From Mesorhizobium sp. NZP2077 (GTDB lineage Bacteria; Pseudomonadota; Alphaproteobacteria; Rhizobiales; Rhizobiaceae), in contig NZ_CP051293.1 in NCBI RefSeq assembly GCF_013170805.1, positions 1,488,001 through 1,552,000 of the forward strand: a stretch of DNA of 64,000 nucleotides, given 5' to 3'. How positions within the stretch are numbered: the stretch's first letter is position 1; each line of letters opens with the position of its first letter. The translations under genes were made by a program, and so were the position numbers. The notes beneath the pieces are model-generated. The model was given only the letters and a program-made list of their open reading frames with translations, was not told where the DNA came from and did no database searches. Of the stretch, positions 16,334 to 25,776 are shown piece after piece.

Positions 16334-17874
16334 TCGCGGCGGCCAAGACCGAGACGGCGCGCCGGCCGGTGCTGGAGATGCGCCACATCACCAAGACGTT
16401 TGGCGCAGTCCGCGCCTTGCAGGATGTGTCGCTGTCCGTTCACGCCGGTGAAGTCCACGCGCTGATGGGGGAAAACGGCGCCGGCAAATCGACGCTGATG
16501 AAGGTGCTGTCGGGCGCCTATCGCCCGGATGCCGGCGGCGAGATCCTGATCGATGGCGTGCCCGCCGCGACCGGCGATCCGGTCAAGGCGCGCGCCGCCG
16601 GCATCGCGGTGATCTATCAGGAGCTGTCGCTGGCGCCCAATCTGACGGTGGCGCAGAACATCTTCCTCGGCAATGAGCCGCGGCGCTTCGGCATTGTCGA
16701 CCGCGACCAATGCAGCCGGCGTGCGAACGAAATCATCGCGCGGCTCGGCGTCTCCTTCTCGGCGCGTGCGCTGGTCTCCAGCCTGTCGCTTGGCGAGCGA
16801 CAACTGGTCGAGATCGCCCGCGCCTTGTCGACCAATGCGCGCATCATCGTCATGGATGAGCCGACGACCTCGCTGACCTCGCGCGAGACCGACCGGCTGT
16901 TTGAGGTGATCGCGACGCTGAAAGCGCAAGGCATCGCCATCATCTACATCAGCCATCGCATGGAAGAGGTCTACCAGCTCGCCGACCGCGTCAGCGTGCT
17001 GCGCGACAGCGGCTATGTCGGCACGCTGGAGCGCGCCGACCTCAACGCCTCGCGGCTGGTGTCGATGATGGTCGGCCGCGATCTCTCCGCCTTCTACAAG
17101 AAGGACCATCGCCCGCCGGACGAAAAGCGCGCCGTCGCGCTCTCGGTGCGCGGCATGTCCGACGACCGTCTGCTGAAGAACTGTTCGTTCGACCTGCACA
17201 AGGGCGAGGTGCTGGCGCTGGCGGGTCTCGTCGGCTCCGGCCGCACCGAGCTTGCCCGGCTGATCTTCGGCGCCGACAGGCGGACATCAGGCACGCTGGA
17301 ACTCGACGGCAAGCCTGTAACCATCGGCTCGCCGCGCGAGGCGCTCGATGCCGGCATCGCTTATCTCACCGAGGACCGCAAGGAACTCGGCCTGTTCCTC
17401 GACATGTCTATTTCCGACAACATCAGCATGGGCGTGCTGGCCAGGGACGCGCGGGCCGGCGGATTTCGCGACTTCACCGCCGCCGAAAGGCGCGCGTCAA
17501 AGGCCATTGCGGACCTGTCGATCCGCACCCGCTCGGCGCAGACCAATGCCGGCTCGCTGTCGGGCGGCAACCAGCAGAAGGTGCTGCTTGCCCGACTGCT
17601 GGAGACCGAGCCGAAGGTCGTCATCCTCGACGAGCCGACCCGTGGCGTCGATGTCGGCGCCAAGTCGGAAATCTACCGGCTGATCGACAATCTCGCCAAC
17701 AGCGGCATCGCCATCCTGATGATCTCCAGCGAATTGCCCGAGGTGATCGGCGTCGCCGACCGCGTGCTGGTGATGCGCGACGGCACTATCGCGGGCGAGG
17801 CGACGGCATCCGAAGGCGAGCCGCTGCGCCAGGAAGCGATCATGGAACTTGCGACGGGAGCGGCCCAGGGATGA
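16330..17874 (+). CDS. Sugar ABC transporter ATP-binding protein (RbsA type)
   Basis: A 514-residue protein with two ABC cassettes in tandem. First: Walker [10 protein letters not shown], signature [15 protein letters not shown], Walker [14 protein letters not shown]. Second: a weaker P-loop [10 protein letters not shown], signature [15 protein letters not shown], Walker [15 protein letters not shown]. This is the usual layout of ribose/xylose-class importers. It overlaps the kinase before it and the permease after it by 4 bp each. Confidence 0.93.
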   Translation: MIAAAKTETARRPVLEMRHITKTFGAVRALQDVSLSVHAGEVHALMGENGAGKSTLMKVLSGAYRPDAGGEILIDGVPAATGDPVKARAAGIAVIYQELSLAPNLTVAQNIFLGNEPRRFGIVDRDQCSRRANEIIARLGVSFSARALVSSLSLGERQLVEIARALSTNARIIVMDEPTTSLTSRETDRLFEVIATLKAQGIAIIYISHRMEEVYQLADRVSVLRDSGYVGTLERADLNASRLVSMMVGRDLSAFYKKDHRPPDEKRAVALSVRGMSDDRLLKNCSFDLHKGEVLALAGLVGSGRTELARLIFGADRRTSGTLELDGKPVTIGSPREALDAGIAYLTEDRKELGLFLDMSISDNISMGVLARDARAGGFRDFTAAERRASKAIADLSIRTRSAQTNAGSLSGGNQQKVLLARLLETEPKVVILDEPTRGVDVGAKSEIYRLIDNLANSGIAILMISSELPEVIGVADRVLVMRDGTIAGEATASEGEPLRQEAIMELATGAAQG

Positions 17875-18863
17875 CCGACAGAACGACGACGAGCGTGGAT
17901 CAGGCGACGGTCAGGAGCCGGCGGCTGCGTGCGGCCTTTGCCGCGCTCGGCATGCTGCCTGTGCTGGTGCTGCTGGCGGCGGGCTTCCAGTTCATCAATC
18001 CCCGCTTCCTGACCGAGACCAACCTGCTCATCGTCACGCAGCAATCGTCGATCAATATCGTGCTTGCCGCCGGCATGACCTTCGTCATCCTGACCGGCGG
18101 CATCGACCTGTCGGTCGGTTCCATCCTCGCCGCCGCGGCGATGGTGGCGGTGATGGTGTCGCTGGTGCCGGACTGGGGCCTGCTGGGCGTGCCGGCGGCC
18201 ATTCTGGTTGGTCTCGGCTTCGGCCTCATCAACGGGCTGCTCGTTGCCTATATCAGGCTGCCGCCCTTCATCGTCACGCTGGGTTCACTGACTGCCGTGC
18301 GCGGCATTGCCCGCCTGCTCGGGCAGGACACGACCGTGTTCAACTCGGACCTGCCGTTCGATTTCATCGGCAATGGTTCGCTCTTCGGCATTCCCTGGCT
18401 GGTCATCATCGCGCTCAGCGTGGTGGTGTTGTCCTGGCTGGTGCTCAAGCGCACCGTGCTCGGCACCTGGATTTACGCTGTCGGCGGCAATGCCGAGGCG
18501 GCGCGGCTGACCGGCATCAAAGTGCCGCTGGTGCTGCTCTTCGTCTATGGCGTCTCCGGCCTGCTCGCCGGTCTCGGCGGCGCCATGTCGGCGGCAAGGC
18601 TTTACGCCGCCAACGGCCTGCAGCTCGGCCAGTCCTACGAGCTCGACGCCATCGCCGCCGTCATCCTCGGCGGCACCAGCTTCGTCGGCGGCGTCGGCTC
18701 GATCTGGGGCACGCTGATCGGCGGCCTGATCATCGCGGTGCTGTCCAACGGGCTCATCTTGGCCGGTGTCTCGGACATCTGGCAGTACATCATCAAGGGA
18801 TTGGTCATCATCGTGGCGGTCGCCCTCGACCGCTACCGGCTCCAGGCAGGGGCAAGAACGTGA
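17871..18863 (+). CDS. Sugar ABC transporter permease (RbsC type)
   Basis: A 330-residue integral membrane protein with about 8-10 hydrophobic segments and the family motif [20 protein letters not shown] early, then [20 protein letters not shown] and the conserved [20 protein letters not shown] near the C-terminus. It would form the channel as a homodimer with the double ATPase encoded just upstream (ATGA overlap). The binding protein follows 80 bp downstream. Confidence 0.93.
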   Translation: MTDRTTTSVDQATVRSRRLRAAFAALGMLPVLVLLAAGFQFINPRFLTETNLLIVTQQSSINIVLAAGMTFVILTGGIDLSVGSILAAAAMVAVMVSLVPDWGLLGVPAAILVGLGFGLINGLLVAYIRLPPFIVTLGSLTAVRGIARLLGQDTTVFNSDLPFDFIGNGSLFGIPWLVIIALSVVVLSWLVLKRTVLGTWIYAVGGNAEAARLTGIKVPLVLLFVYGVSGLLAGLGGAMSAARLYAANGLQLGQSYELDAIAAVILGGTSFVGGVGSIWGTLIGGLIIAVLSNGLILAGVSDIWQYIIKGLVIIVAVALDRYRLQAGART

Positions 18864-18943
18864 GTGACCTGGTCGCCGGCATCAACGACCGGCTTGTGTA
18901 ACGCACCGCGAGAGGCGCGGGGCATCAGGAGGAAGTAAGCGTA

Positions 18944-19882
18944 ATGAAGATCATAGCCAAATTGCTCTGCGGCGCCGCATTCGCGGCCGTCGCCATCGCG
19001 CCGGCATCGGCCAAGGACCTCAACAAGGTCGGCATCTCGGTCGGCCTGCTCGGCAACCCTTTCTTCGTCGCCACGATCAAGGGCATCGAGGACGCGGCCA
19101 AGAAGATCAATCCGAAGGTCGAGGTGACGTCGGTGTCGGCCGACTACGACCTCAACAAGCAGGTCTCGCAGGTCGATTCCTTTATTGCCGCCGGCGTCGA
19201 CGTGATCATGCTCAACGCCGTCGATGCCAAGGCGATCGCGCCGGCGGTGAAGAAGGCGCAGGCTGCCGGCATCATCGTTGCCGCCTTCGACGTTTCGGCG
19301 CCGGGCGCCGACGTCACCGTGATGACCAACAACGTCAAGGCCGGCGAAGAGGCCTGCCAGTACCTGGTCGACCACACCGGCGGCAAGGGCGATTACGTCA
19401 TTCTCAACGGTCCGGCCTCGTCGTCGATCCTGGAGCGGGTCAAGGGCTGCAAGAATGTGCTTGCGCAGCATCCCGACATCAAGATCCTGTCCGACGACCA
19501 GAACGCCGAAGGCTCGCGCGACGGCGGCCTGAAAGTGTTCCAGTCGCTGCTCACCCGCTTCGACAAGATCGACGCGGTGTTCGCCATCAATGATCCGACG
19601 GCGATCGGCGCCCAGCTCGCCGCCAAGCAGCTCAACCGCTCCGAGTTCATCTTTACCGCGGTCGACGGCGCGCCCGATATCGAAAAGGAGCTTTCTTCCG
19701 GCAAGTCGATGATCAAGGCCTCGGCCTCGCAGGACCCCTACGTGATGGCCGGCCAGTCGCTGACGATGGCCGCTGAATTGCTGGCCGGCAAGAAGCCGGC
19801 GGAACCGATCGTGCTGCTCGATCCCAAGCTGATCACCGCCGAGAACCTGAAGGACTACAAGGGCTGGACCGCGGCCCGCTGA
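18944..19882 (+). CDS. Sugar ABC transporter substrate-binding protein
   Basis: A periplasmic binding protein of the RbsB type. A signal peptide of about 24 residues ends in APASA|KD. The mature part has VGISVGLLGNPFFVATIKG, GVDVIMLNAVDAKAIAPAV and AINDPTAIGAQLAAKQL, typical of ribose/allose/xylose receptors. An AGGAGGAAG ribosome site precedes the ATG. It is separated from the permease gene by 80 bp, and its own strong ribosome site fits the usual excess of the binding protein. Confidence 0.92.
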   Translation: MKIIAKLLCGAAFAAVAIAPASAKDLNKVGISVGLLGNPFFVATIKGIEDAAKKINPKVEVTSVSADYDLNKQVSQVDSFIAAGVDVIMLNAVDAKAIAPAVKKAQAAGIIVAAFDVSAPGADVTVMTNNVKAGEEACQYLVDHTGGKGDYVILNGPASSSILERVKGCKNVLAQHPDIKILSDDQNAEGSRDGGLKVFQSLLTRFDKIDAVFAINDPTAIGAQLAAKQLNRSEFIFTAVDGAPDIEKELSSGKSMIKASASQDPYVMAGQSLTMAAELLAGKKPAEPIVLLDPKLITAENLKDYKGWTAAR

Positions 19883-19948
19883 TCACTCCAACAAGCGCGG
19901 GCCGGTTGACCCGGCCGCGCCCTCCTCATCCGCAAACCGGAGACGATC

Positions 19949-20842
19949 ATGTCGCGCATTGGAATCCATTCTTTCGTCTGGTCGGCGAGTTCGGCGCAAG
20001 GCGAGCTCGAACGCGCGCTGGCCAACACGCGAGAGGCCGGCTTCGACCTGATCGAATTCTCCTATCTCGACCCTGCCGATGTCGACATTGGCGGGCTCGC
20101 GAAGCGTATCGCCGATCTCGGCCTCGGCGTGGCGATCAGCATCGGATTGCCTGCTGACGGCGACATTTCCAGCGCCGACAAGGCGATTGCGACGCGCGGC
20201 GTCGAGATCCTCAACCAGACCATCGCGCTGACGCGCGACCTTGGCGGCGGCAAGGTCGCCGGCATCCTGTCGGCCAGCCATGGCTTGCAGGTCCAGGCGC
20301 CGACGCGTGATCAGTGGAACCGCAGCGCAGCAGTGCTGGCCAAGGTCGCCGAGACAGCGAAGGCGGCCGGTGTCACGCTCAATCTCGAGATCGTCAACCG
20401 CTTCGAAAGCAATCTGCTCAACACCGCCGCGCAAGGTCTCGCTTTCATCGAGGACACCGGTTCGGACAACATCTTCCTGCATCTCGACACGTTCCACATG
20501 AATATCGAGGAAGCCGATGTCGGGCTCGCCATCCGCCACGCCGCGGGCAAGATCGGCTATGTCCATATCGGCGAGAGCCATCGCGGCTTCCTCGGCACCG
20601 GCAATATCGACTTTGCAGCGATATTCGATGCGCTGACCGCGATCGGCTATGCCGACGATCTCAGCTTCGAATCCTTCTCGTCGGAGATTGTCGACGAGAA
20701 CCTGTCGAAGAAGACCGCGATCTGGCGCAATCTGTGGACCGACAATATGGCACTCGCCAAGCACGCGCGCGCCTTCATCGGCCTTGGGCTGGAGACGGCG
20801 CGGCGCAAGGCGGAACTGGTCTCGGCTCGGCACAGGCCATAG
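19949..20842 (+). CDS. Ketose 3-epimerase-like TIM-barrel isomerase
   Basis: A 297-residue xylose-isomerase-like barrel. NLEIVNRFE and LHLDTFHMNIEE supply the metal-binding Glu and Asp seen in D-tagatose/D-psicose 3-epimerases, YVHIGESHRGFLGTG the following His/Glu region, and LSFESFS the last metal Glu. The family interconverts ketohexoses or ketopentoses at C3; an L-ribulose 3-epimerase has been characterised from a Mesorhizobium, but whether this is its orthologue I cannot tell. It lies 66 bp after the binding-protein gene in the same operon and would channel the imported sugar toward the kinases and aldolase. Confidence 0.82.
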   Translation: MSRIGIHSFVWSASSAQGELERALANTREAGFDLIEFSYLDPADVDIGGLAKRIADLGLGVAISIGLPADGDISSADKAIATRGVEILNQTIALTRDLGGGKVAGILSASHGLQVQAPTRDQWNRSAAVLAKVAETAKAAGVTLNLEIVNRFESNLLNTAAQGLAFIEDTGSDNIFLHLDTFHMNIEEADVGLAIRHAAGKIGYVHIGESHRGFLGTGNIDFAAIFDALTAIGYADDLSFESFSSEIVDENLSKKTAIWRNLWTDNMALAKHARAFIGLGLETARRKAELVSARHRP

Positions 20843-20969
20843 GGCGGTCGCGGGCGGCAGGACTTTCCAAGCTGCTGAACGCCGCTCGTTCTCGTGACGC
20901 ATGCATTGCTCCCGTCATGTGCATGGGCTATCCGACCCTCTGCGATACATGAAGCAGAAGGAGCCAGGC

Positions 20970-21323
20970 ATGACGAACAAGACGATCCTCAAATTCGGCC
21001 CCGTCGAACACGCGGAAGCCGGCGACCTGCCTGGCTGGATCGTGGTCGAGGGCCACCCGACCATGCAAACCGCCGTCCAGCACACGACCGCGGACGGCAA
21101 GGTCATCTCGGGCACGTGGCGCGCGTCGCCCGGCACCTATCATGCGACCTACACCGACTATGAGTTCGTGCACATGATCGCCGGCCGCATCGTCATCACC
21201 CCCGACGGCGGCACGCCGGTCGAAGTCGGCCCCGGCGACGCTTTCGTGGTGGAAGCCGATTTCAAGGGAACCTGGAAGATAATCGAGCCGGTGACCAAGC
21301 ATTTCGTAGTCAGGGTTGGCTAA
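20970..21323 (+). CDS. Cupin domain protein (DUF861/EutQ-like)
   Basis: A 117-residue single-domain cupin. TWRASPGTYHATYTDYEFVH gives the first cupin motif, and the second follows around TPVEVGPGDAFVVEADFKGTW. ATG 20970 has an AAGGAG site upstream; a longer frame from 20901 has none. Single-domain cupins of this group bind a metal and often assist sugar or small-molecule metabolism; the reaction is not deducible. It is the last gene before a strong terminator, so it is likely the end of the sugar operon. Confidence 0.75.
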   Translation: MTNKTILKFGPVEHAEAGDLPGWIVVEGHPTMQTAVQHTTADGKVISGTWRASPGTYHATYTDYEFVHMIAGRIVITPDGGTPVEVGPGDAFVVEADFKGTWKIIEPVTKHFVVRVG

Positions 21324-21350
21324 CGCCCCGGCCTCGATGACGCCAAGCAG

Positions 21351-21385
21351 GCAGGTCGGCAATGTGCCGACCTGCAATACTTTTC
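21351..21385 (+). terminator. Rho-independent terminator after the sugar operon
   Basis: An 11-bp perfect inverted repeat, GCAGGTCGGCA (21351-21361) and TGCCGACCTGC (21365-21375), with a 3-base loop, followed by a T-rich run (ACTTTTCTT). It lies 28 bp after the cupin stop. Confidence 0.85.
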
Positions 21386-21563
21386 TTCAATCCGGCTGCC
21401 TTCATCTGTGCCAATTCGACCTGAGTAATCTTGTTCAGGGCTTTCCCGCGGCCATCACACTGGACCGATCAGGCGGGCCCAAACGCCGCATTGACCTGGC
21501 CGGGCATCGGCAGTCTCCTTAGGATCGCCCCCCGCGTTCAGCGGCTGATCGAGGAGACGACAG

Positions 21564-23051
21564 ATGCATCGGCGTGGTTTTCTGGCGGCAGGTCTTGCGA
21601 CGGTTCTTGTGAGCGAGCGTGCGGTTGCTCAGATGAAGATGGACGACATGCCCGGCATGGATATGGGCGATCACGCAGGCCAAGGCGCGGCCGTTTTGCC
21701 TGAAGGCGAGGCGTTGCGCGAATTGCCCCTGCTGGCGAACGAAGCCAGTGCGCCCGGCCTGTTCAAGGCGACGCTGACCGCCGGGTCCGCCACGGTGCGT
21801 TTTGCCGAAGGACTGGACACGCCGATCCTCGGTTACAACGGCACCAGCCCCGGGCCGCTGATCGAGGCGGTCGAAGGCGACAGGGTCGAGATCACCTTCG
21901 CCAACCGGATTGCGGACGAGGCAAGCACCATCCACTGGCATGGCATGCCAGTGCCCGCCGACCAGGACGGCAATCCGATGGACCCGGTCGTGACCGGCAC
22001 CGATCGCACCTACAGCTTCGACCTGCCGGAAGGCAGCGCCGGCTCATACTGGTATCACCCGCATCCGCACGGCAAGACGGCCGAGCAGGTCTATCGCGGC
22101 CTTGCCGGCGCGTTCGTGGTCAAGCCGAAGGCCGATCCGATCCCGGCCGCCTATGGCGACACCGTGCTGGTGTTCACCGACCTGCGCCTTGCGGCCGATG
22201 GCACCTTGCCCGACAACACGATGACGGACCTGATGAACGGGCGCGTCGGCGACCATGTGCTGGTCAACGGACAGAAGAATCCGACACTGACGGTCCCCTG
22301 TGGCACGATGCGGCGCTTCCGGTTCTACAATGCGACCAACGCGCGCTTTTTGCGGCTCTCCTTTGGCGCTGCGGCGATGACGATCATCGGAACGGACGGC
22401 GGTCTGCTGGAGGCCCCAGTCGCAGCCGGCGACATCCTGCTCAGCCCGGCGGAACGGCTTGAACTGGTCGTCTCTTTCGACAAACCCGGCGCGGCGACGC
22501 TTGCCACGCTCGACTATGACCGCGGCTGGATGGGTCCAGGGCGGCCTGCCGATGCCGGGCTGACGCTGCTGACGGTCAATGTCTCGCAGATTGAGGCGGA
22601 TCCCGTTCCGCCACTGCCCGACAGGCTGCGACCGATCGCGCAGCTCGGCGCTCCTGTCGTCAGCCGACGTTTCGTCTTCACCGAAACCATGACCATGAAC
22701 GCCAGCGGCATGGAGATGGGGTTCCTGATCAACGGCGCCGCATTCGATATGAACCGCACCGACGTCATCGCCAAGGCAGGCGAGGTCGAACTCTGGGAGA
22801 TCGTCAACCAGGCGGACATGGATCATCCATTCCATGTGCATGGGACGCAGTTCCAGGTGATCGAGCACGAACGTAGCGGCACCATATCAAAGCCGGCCTA
22901 TCGCGCCTGGAAAGACACCGTCAATGTCGCGCGCGGAGAGACGGTGCGGCTGCTGTTGCGGCAGGACCGGCCGGGGCCGAGGATGTACCACTGCCACATC
23001 CTCGAGCATGAGCAGCTCGGCATGATGGGCATTGTCGACGTGCGGGCATAG
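21564..23051 (+). CDS. Multicopper oxidase
   Basis: A 495-residue exported oxidase. The N-terminus has a twin-Arg-like signal (HRRGFLAAGLATVLVS) and a Met-rich stretch (MKMDDMPGMDMGDH) typical of copper-resistance oxidases. All four copper-ligand motifs are present: HWHG, HPHPHG, HPFHVHGT and the C-terminal HCHILEHEQLGMMG, whose last Met suits a type 1 copper site. Likely oxidises Cu(I) or phenolic substrates in the periplasm (CueO/CopA group); exact substrate unknown. The ribosome site is GAGGAGA. The following gene starts 6 bp later. Confidence 0.9.
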   Translation: MHRRGFLAAGLATVLVSERAVAQMKMDDMPGMDMGDHAGQGAAVLPEGEALRELPLLANEASAPGLFKATLTAGSATVRFAEGLDTPILGYNGTSPGPLIEAVEGDRVEITFANRIADEASTIHWHGMPVPADQDGNPMDPVVTGTDRTYSFDLPEGSAGSYWYHPHPHGKTAEQVYRGLAGAFVVKPKADPIPAAYGDTVLVFTDLRLAADGTLPDNTMTDLMNGRVGDHVLVNGQKNPTLTVPCGTMRRFRFYNATNARFLRLSFGAAAMTIIGTDGGLLEAPVAAGDILLSPAERLELVVSFDKPGAATLATLDYDRGWMGPGRPADAGLTLLTVNVSQIEADPVPPLPDRLRPIAQLGAPVVSRRFVFTETMTMNASGMEMGFLINGAAFDMNRTDVIAKAGEVELWEIVNQADMDHPFHVHGTQFQVIEHERSGTISKPAYRAWKDTVNVARGETVRLLLRQDRPGPRMYHCHILEHEQLGMMGIVDVRA

Positions 23052-23057
23052 TCCGGC

Positions 23058-23491
23058 GTGGTGGCGCTCTATGGCGCGTTGTTCATCAGCGCGTTCCTCG
23101 CCGCAACCGTCCTGCCGGTCTCGTCGGAGGCGGTGCTTGCCGGCCTTGTCGTCTCCGGCCGTGGTGATCCCGTGCTGCTCCTTGCCGTTGCCGCGATCGG
23201 CAATACGCTCGGCTCCGTGGTGAACTGGATTCTGGGGCGTGGCATCGACACGCTGCGGAACAGGCGCTGGTTTCCCGTCACTCCCGATCGCTATGAGCAG
23301 GCATGCCAACGTTCCGGCGCTTTGGCGAATGGACACTATTGTTTGCGTGGCTGCCGGTTGTCGGAGATGCTCTCACGCTTGCGGCGGGCGCCGCACGCGT
23401 GAACCTCGGCGTGTTCGTCGCTCTTGTGGCGATAGGCAAGGCCGCACGCTATGCGGTGATCATTGCGGGAGGCTTGTGGGCGGTGGCTTGA
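23058..23491 (+). pseudogene. YqaA-family membrane protein, frameshifted
   Basis: Two frames together cover a YqaA/DedA-like inner-membrane protein. The first (from GTG 23058) gives LFISAFLAATVLPVSSEAVL, IGNTLGSVVNWILGRGI and RWFPVTPDRYEQAC; the second (from about 23303 to 23491) gives FRRFGEWTLLFAWLPVVGDA followed by LTLAAGAARV, the conserved second half. The break is near 23305-23320, a -1 shift. Either the gene is inactivated or the base call is wrong. It follows the multicopper oxidase by 6 bp and its 3' end overlaps the convergent cytochrome gene. Confidence 0.75.
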
Positions 23492-24050
23492 TCAGCCGGT
23501 CATTCCGAGAGGCAGTGTTCGAACGGCCGACGATCATGCTTTGCACGACACTATCGCGCAACAAAACGAAATGCGCCAGGGCACCCAGGACGTGAATGCC
23601 GGTAAGTCCAAGCATTATCCAGACCAGCTTGGCATGGACGAACGCGAAGCCCCTTGCCGATAGCGCGCCGACGGATGGCGCCAACGGTACAGGCAGGCTT
23701 CCGAAAAGCCGTGCGGGAGGCATGAAGGGCATTGGCCGGTAGCCCAGCCATCCCGTTATCAGGACGGCGAGGATCGTGATGTAGAGAAACATATGGAAGA
23801 AAGCCGTCGCAAACCGCACGAACCGTGAGGTTGGCCGGACAGGGGCCTGGGTGGAGCTGCGCCAGCAAAGCCTGAGGACGATGATGGCCAGGATGGTCAC
23901 GCCGATCGACATGTGAAGCGGCAGCCAGTTCATCATCGTCATCCCCGGCCCTCTCATCGGTCCGAAGGCAATGGCGATCTGCGCCGCGAGCGCGATCACC
24001 GTCAGCCAATGCAGCAGACGAATGCCGAAATGCCAATGCGGGCTAGGCAC
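23460..24050 (-). CDS. Cytochrome b561-family protein
   Basis: A 196-residue protein with four hydrophobic helices. His residues suited to bind two b-type haems are in RLLHWLTVIALA (helix 1), PLHMSIGVTILA (helix 2) and GFAFVHAKLVWIMLGLTGIH (helix 4 region). This di-haem family passes electrons from quinol to periplasmic acceptors, including superoxide. It faces the multicopper oxidase unit; a partnership in periplasmic redox is possible but not shown. It ends in a basic tail. Confidence 0.85.
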   Translation of the reverse strand: MPSPHWHFGIRLLHWLTVIALAAQIAIAFGPMRGPGMTMMNWLPLHMSIGVTILAIIVLRLCWRSSTQAPVRPTSRFVRFATAFFHMFLYITILAVLITGWLGYRPMPFMPPARLFGSLPVPLAPSVGALSARGFAFVHAKLVWIMLGLTGIHVLGALAHFVLLRDSVVQSMIVGRSNTASRNDRLIKPPPTSLPQ

Positions 24051-24174
24051 CTCTCACTCGACGGCTCGACGTCTATCAACGGTGCGCATGAGGGCGTGAT
24101 GTCTTCGACCTCCCCAACGGACCTGATTTCGCAAAAAAGGTACGGTATTTCTTCGCTAAGCCATTGAAAATGCG

Positions 24175-24220
24175 TGGTGATCCCGACAGGAATCGAACCT
24201 GTGACCTACAGATTAGGAAT
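24175..24220. repeat. attL core, 46-bp copy of tRNA-Arg 3' end
   Basis: Identical to 54079-54124. It holds the CCA end, T-arm and 3' side of the anticodon stem and loop of the tRNA, then diverges, so it is not a functional tRNA gene. It marks the left boundary of the element. Confidence 0.92.
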
Positions 24221-24338
24221 TTCACGGCACGAGTTGCGCGACGTTTCGGCCTCTTTCCGTGTGTATCCACAAACCATTGATGTCAATTCCATTTCACGGT
24301 ATGTTCTTTCTTCCTGTTTCCTGGGGTTTGCCGTTTTG

Positions 24339-24359
24339 GTGACGCCCCGGTGACGACCC
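24339..24359. repeat. Candidate integrase arm site, left copy
   Basis: A 21-bp sequence identical to 53992-54012. It contains two GTGACG units one helical turn apart, 118 bp inside attL and 9 bp before the integrase start, so integrase binding here could also repress its own gene. Confidence 0.55.
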
Positions 24360-24368
24360 CAGATCGAA

Positions 24369-25682
24369 ATGGCCGTTTCGGTGATCAAGAGCAAACTTAA
24401 ACTTACAAAGCGAACGGTCGATGCCGCCTCGCCTCGCGATGTCCGGTATGTGCTGTTCGATGCCGACATCAAGGGGTTTGGTCTGCGCGTTTTTCCGTCT
24501 GGGCAAAAGTCCTGGGTGTTCGAATACAAAGTTGACGGCGGTGGCAGGAAGGCCAGCACCAAGCGTGTCACGATCGGCAGAGCGGATGAGTTCACTCCTG
24601 ACCAGGCCCGCAAGATTGCGGACAAGCTGCGCTCGCAAGCCAAACTAGGGCAGGACCCGCAAGCCGCGAAAATTGACCACCGCCAAGCCGCTACGGTGGC
24701 GGAGGTAATTTCCGACTTTATCGATAAGCATGTGACGGCGAAGAAAAAGGCCAGCACCAAGGATCTCTACGAAGACATCTTGAACCGCATCGTAAAGCCG
24801 GCGCTCGGTTCCAAGAAAGCAAAGGAACTCACACGTTCCGATTTGGCCAAGTTGCATCTCACGTGGAGCCACACACCATTCCAGGCAAACCGTATGGTCG
24901 CGGTGGTAGGGTCGATGTACGCTTTCGCGGGAAAGCACGGCTTAGTGCCTGAAGGCTACAACCCCGCAAAGGGCATTGAGAAATATTCGGAAGCCTCACG
25001 CGAACGTCTTCTATCTGGTGACGAGATGGAGCGCCTCGGGGAGGCAATCCGGGTAGCGGAGACAGTGGGCATTTCGTGGGAAATCGATCCCACGAAGAAG
25101 TCCAAGCACGTGCCGAAGAAAAAACGCGAAACCATCATAGGGGCTCACGCGGCGGCGGCCGTGCGCCTTCTTATCTTCACCGGAGCCCGGCTGGGTGAAA
25201 TCCTGAATCTGGAATGGTCACAAGTTGACCTCGATCGCGGCCTGTTGCTGTTGGCGGATTCCAAGACTGGCAAAAAGACGATTGTGCTGAACGCGCCCGC
25301 AATGGTCGTCCTATCCAGTCTCATGCGTGTCGGGCGGTACGTCATTGCCGGTGACGCGGCTGGAACTGAAGACGAGAAGCCACGGTCCGACCTGAAACGT
25401 CCGTGGGCGATGATTACTCGGCATGCAGACCTGACGGATCTCCGGCTACATGATCTGCGGCACAATTTTGCCAGCTTCGGTGCCGGCGGCGGAATGGGTC
25501 TCCCCATAATCGGAAAACTGTTGGGTCATACCCAGGCCGCGACGACGCAGCGCTATGCTCATCTCGATGCCGATCCGTTGCGACGCGCGTCAAATACAAT
25601 CGGCGCGTCCATCGCCGCTGCCATGGGTGAGGGCGCGGCGCCGGCGAACAACGTCATACCAATACGCGCCGACAAGGCGTGA
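24369..25682 (+). CDS. int: Tyrosine-type integrase
   Basis: A 437-residue P4/prophage-type integrase. The N-terminal DUF4102 arm-binding domain (YVLFDADIKGFGLRVFPSG) is followed by a core-binding region and a catalytic domain with the expected residues: Arg274 in TGARLGEILNLEW, His361 and Arg364 in HDLRHNFAS, His387 in GKLLGHTQ, and nucleophile Tyr396 in TTQRYAHLD. It lies 148 bp inside attL and reads inward, as usual for tRNA-targeting elements. All catalytic residues are intact, so it may be active. Confidence 0.95.
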   Translation: MAVSVIKSKLKLTKRTVDAASPRDVRYVLFDADIKGFGLRVFPSGQKSWVFEYKVDGGGRKASTKRVTIGRADEFTPDQARKIADKLRSQAKLGQDPQAAKIDHRQAATVAEVISDFIDKHVTAKKKASTKDLYEDILNRIVKPALGSKKAKELTRSDLAKLHLTWSHTPFQANRMVAVVGSMYAFAGKHGLVPEGYNPAKGIEKYSEASRERLLSGDEMERLGEAIRVAETVGISWEIDPTKKSKHVPKKKRETIIGAHAAAAVRLLIFTGARLGEILNLEWSQVDLDRGLLLLADSKTGKKTIVLNAPAMVVLSSLMRVGRYVIAGDAAGTEDEKPRSDLKRPWAMITRHADLTDLRLHDLRHNFASFGAGGGMGLPIIGKLLGHTQAATTQRYAHLDADPLRRASNTIGASIAAAMGEGAAPANNVIPIRADKA

Positions 25683-25776
25683 AATGAACCCGCAGGGATA
25701 GGACGGCCATCCGACAAGCCGGTTAGCACCATCGGTTTCCCTGCGGCCCTCACGGTGCAATCGCAAAGGTGCAGCG

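Noticed and set aside
24175..24270. A second tRNA-Arg gene at the left end
   Set aside because: Only the 46-bp 3' part is present; the D-arm and 5' acceptor strand are missing. It is the att duplicate.
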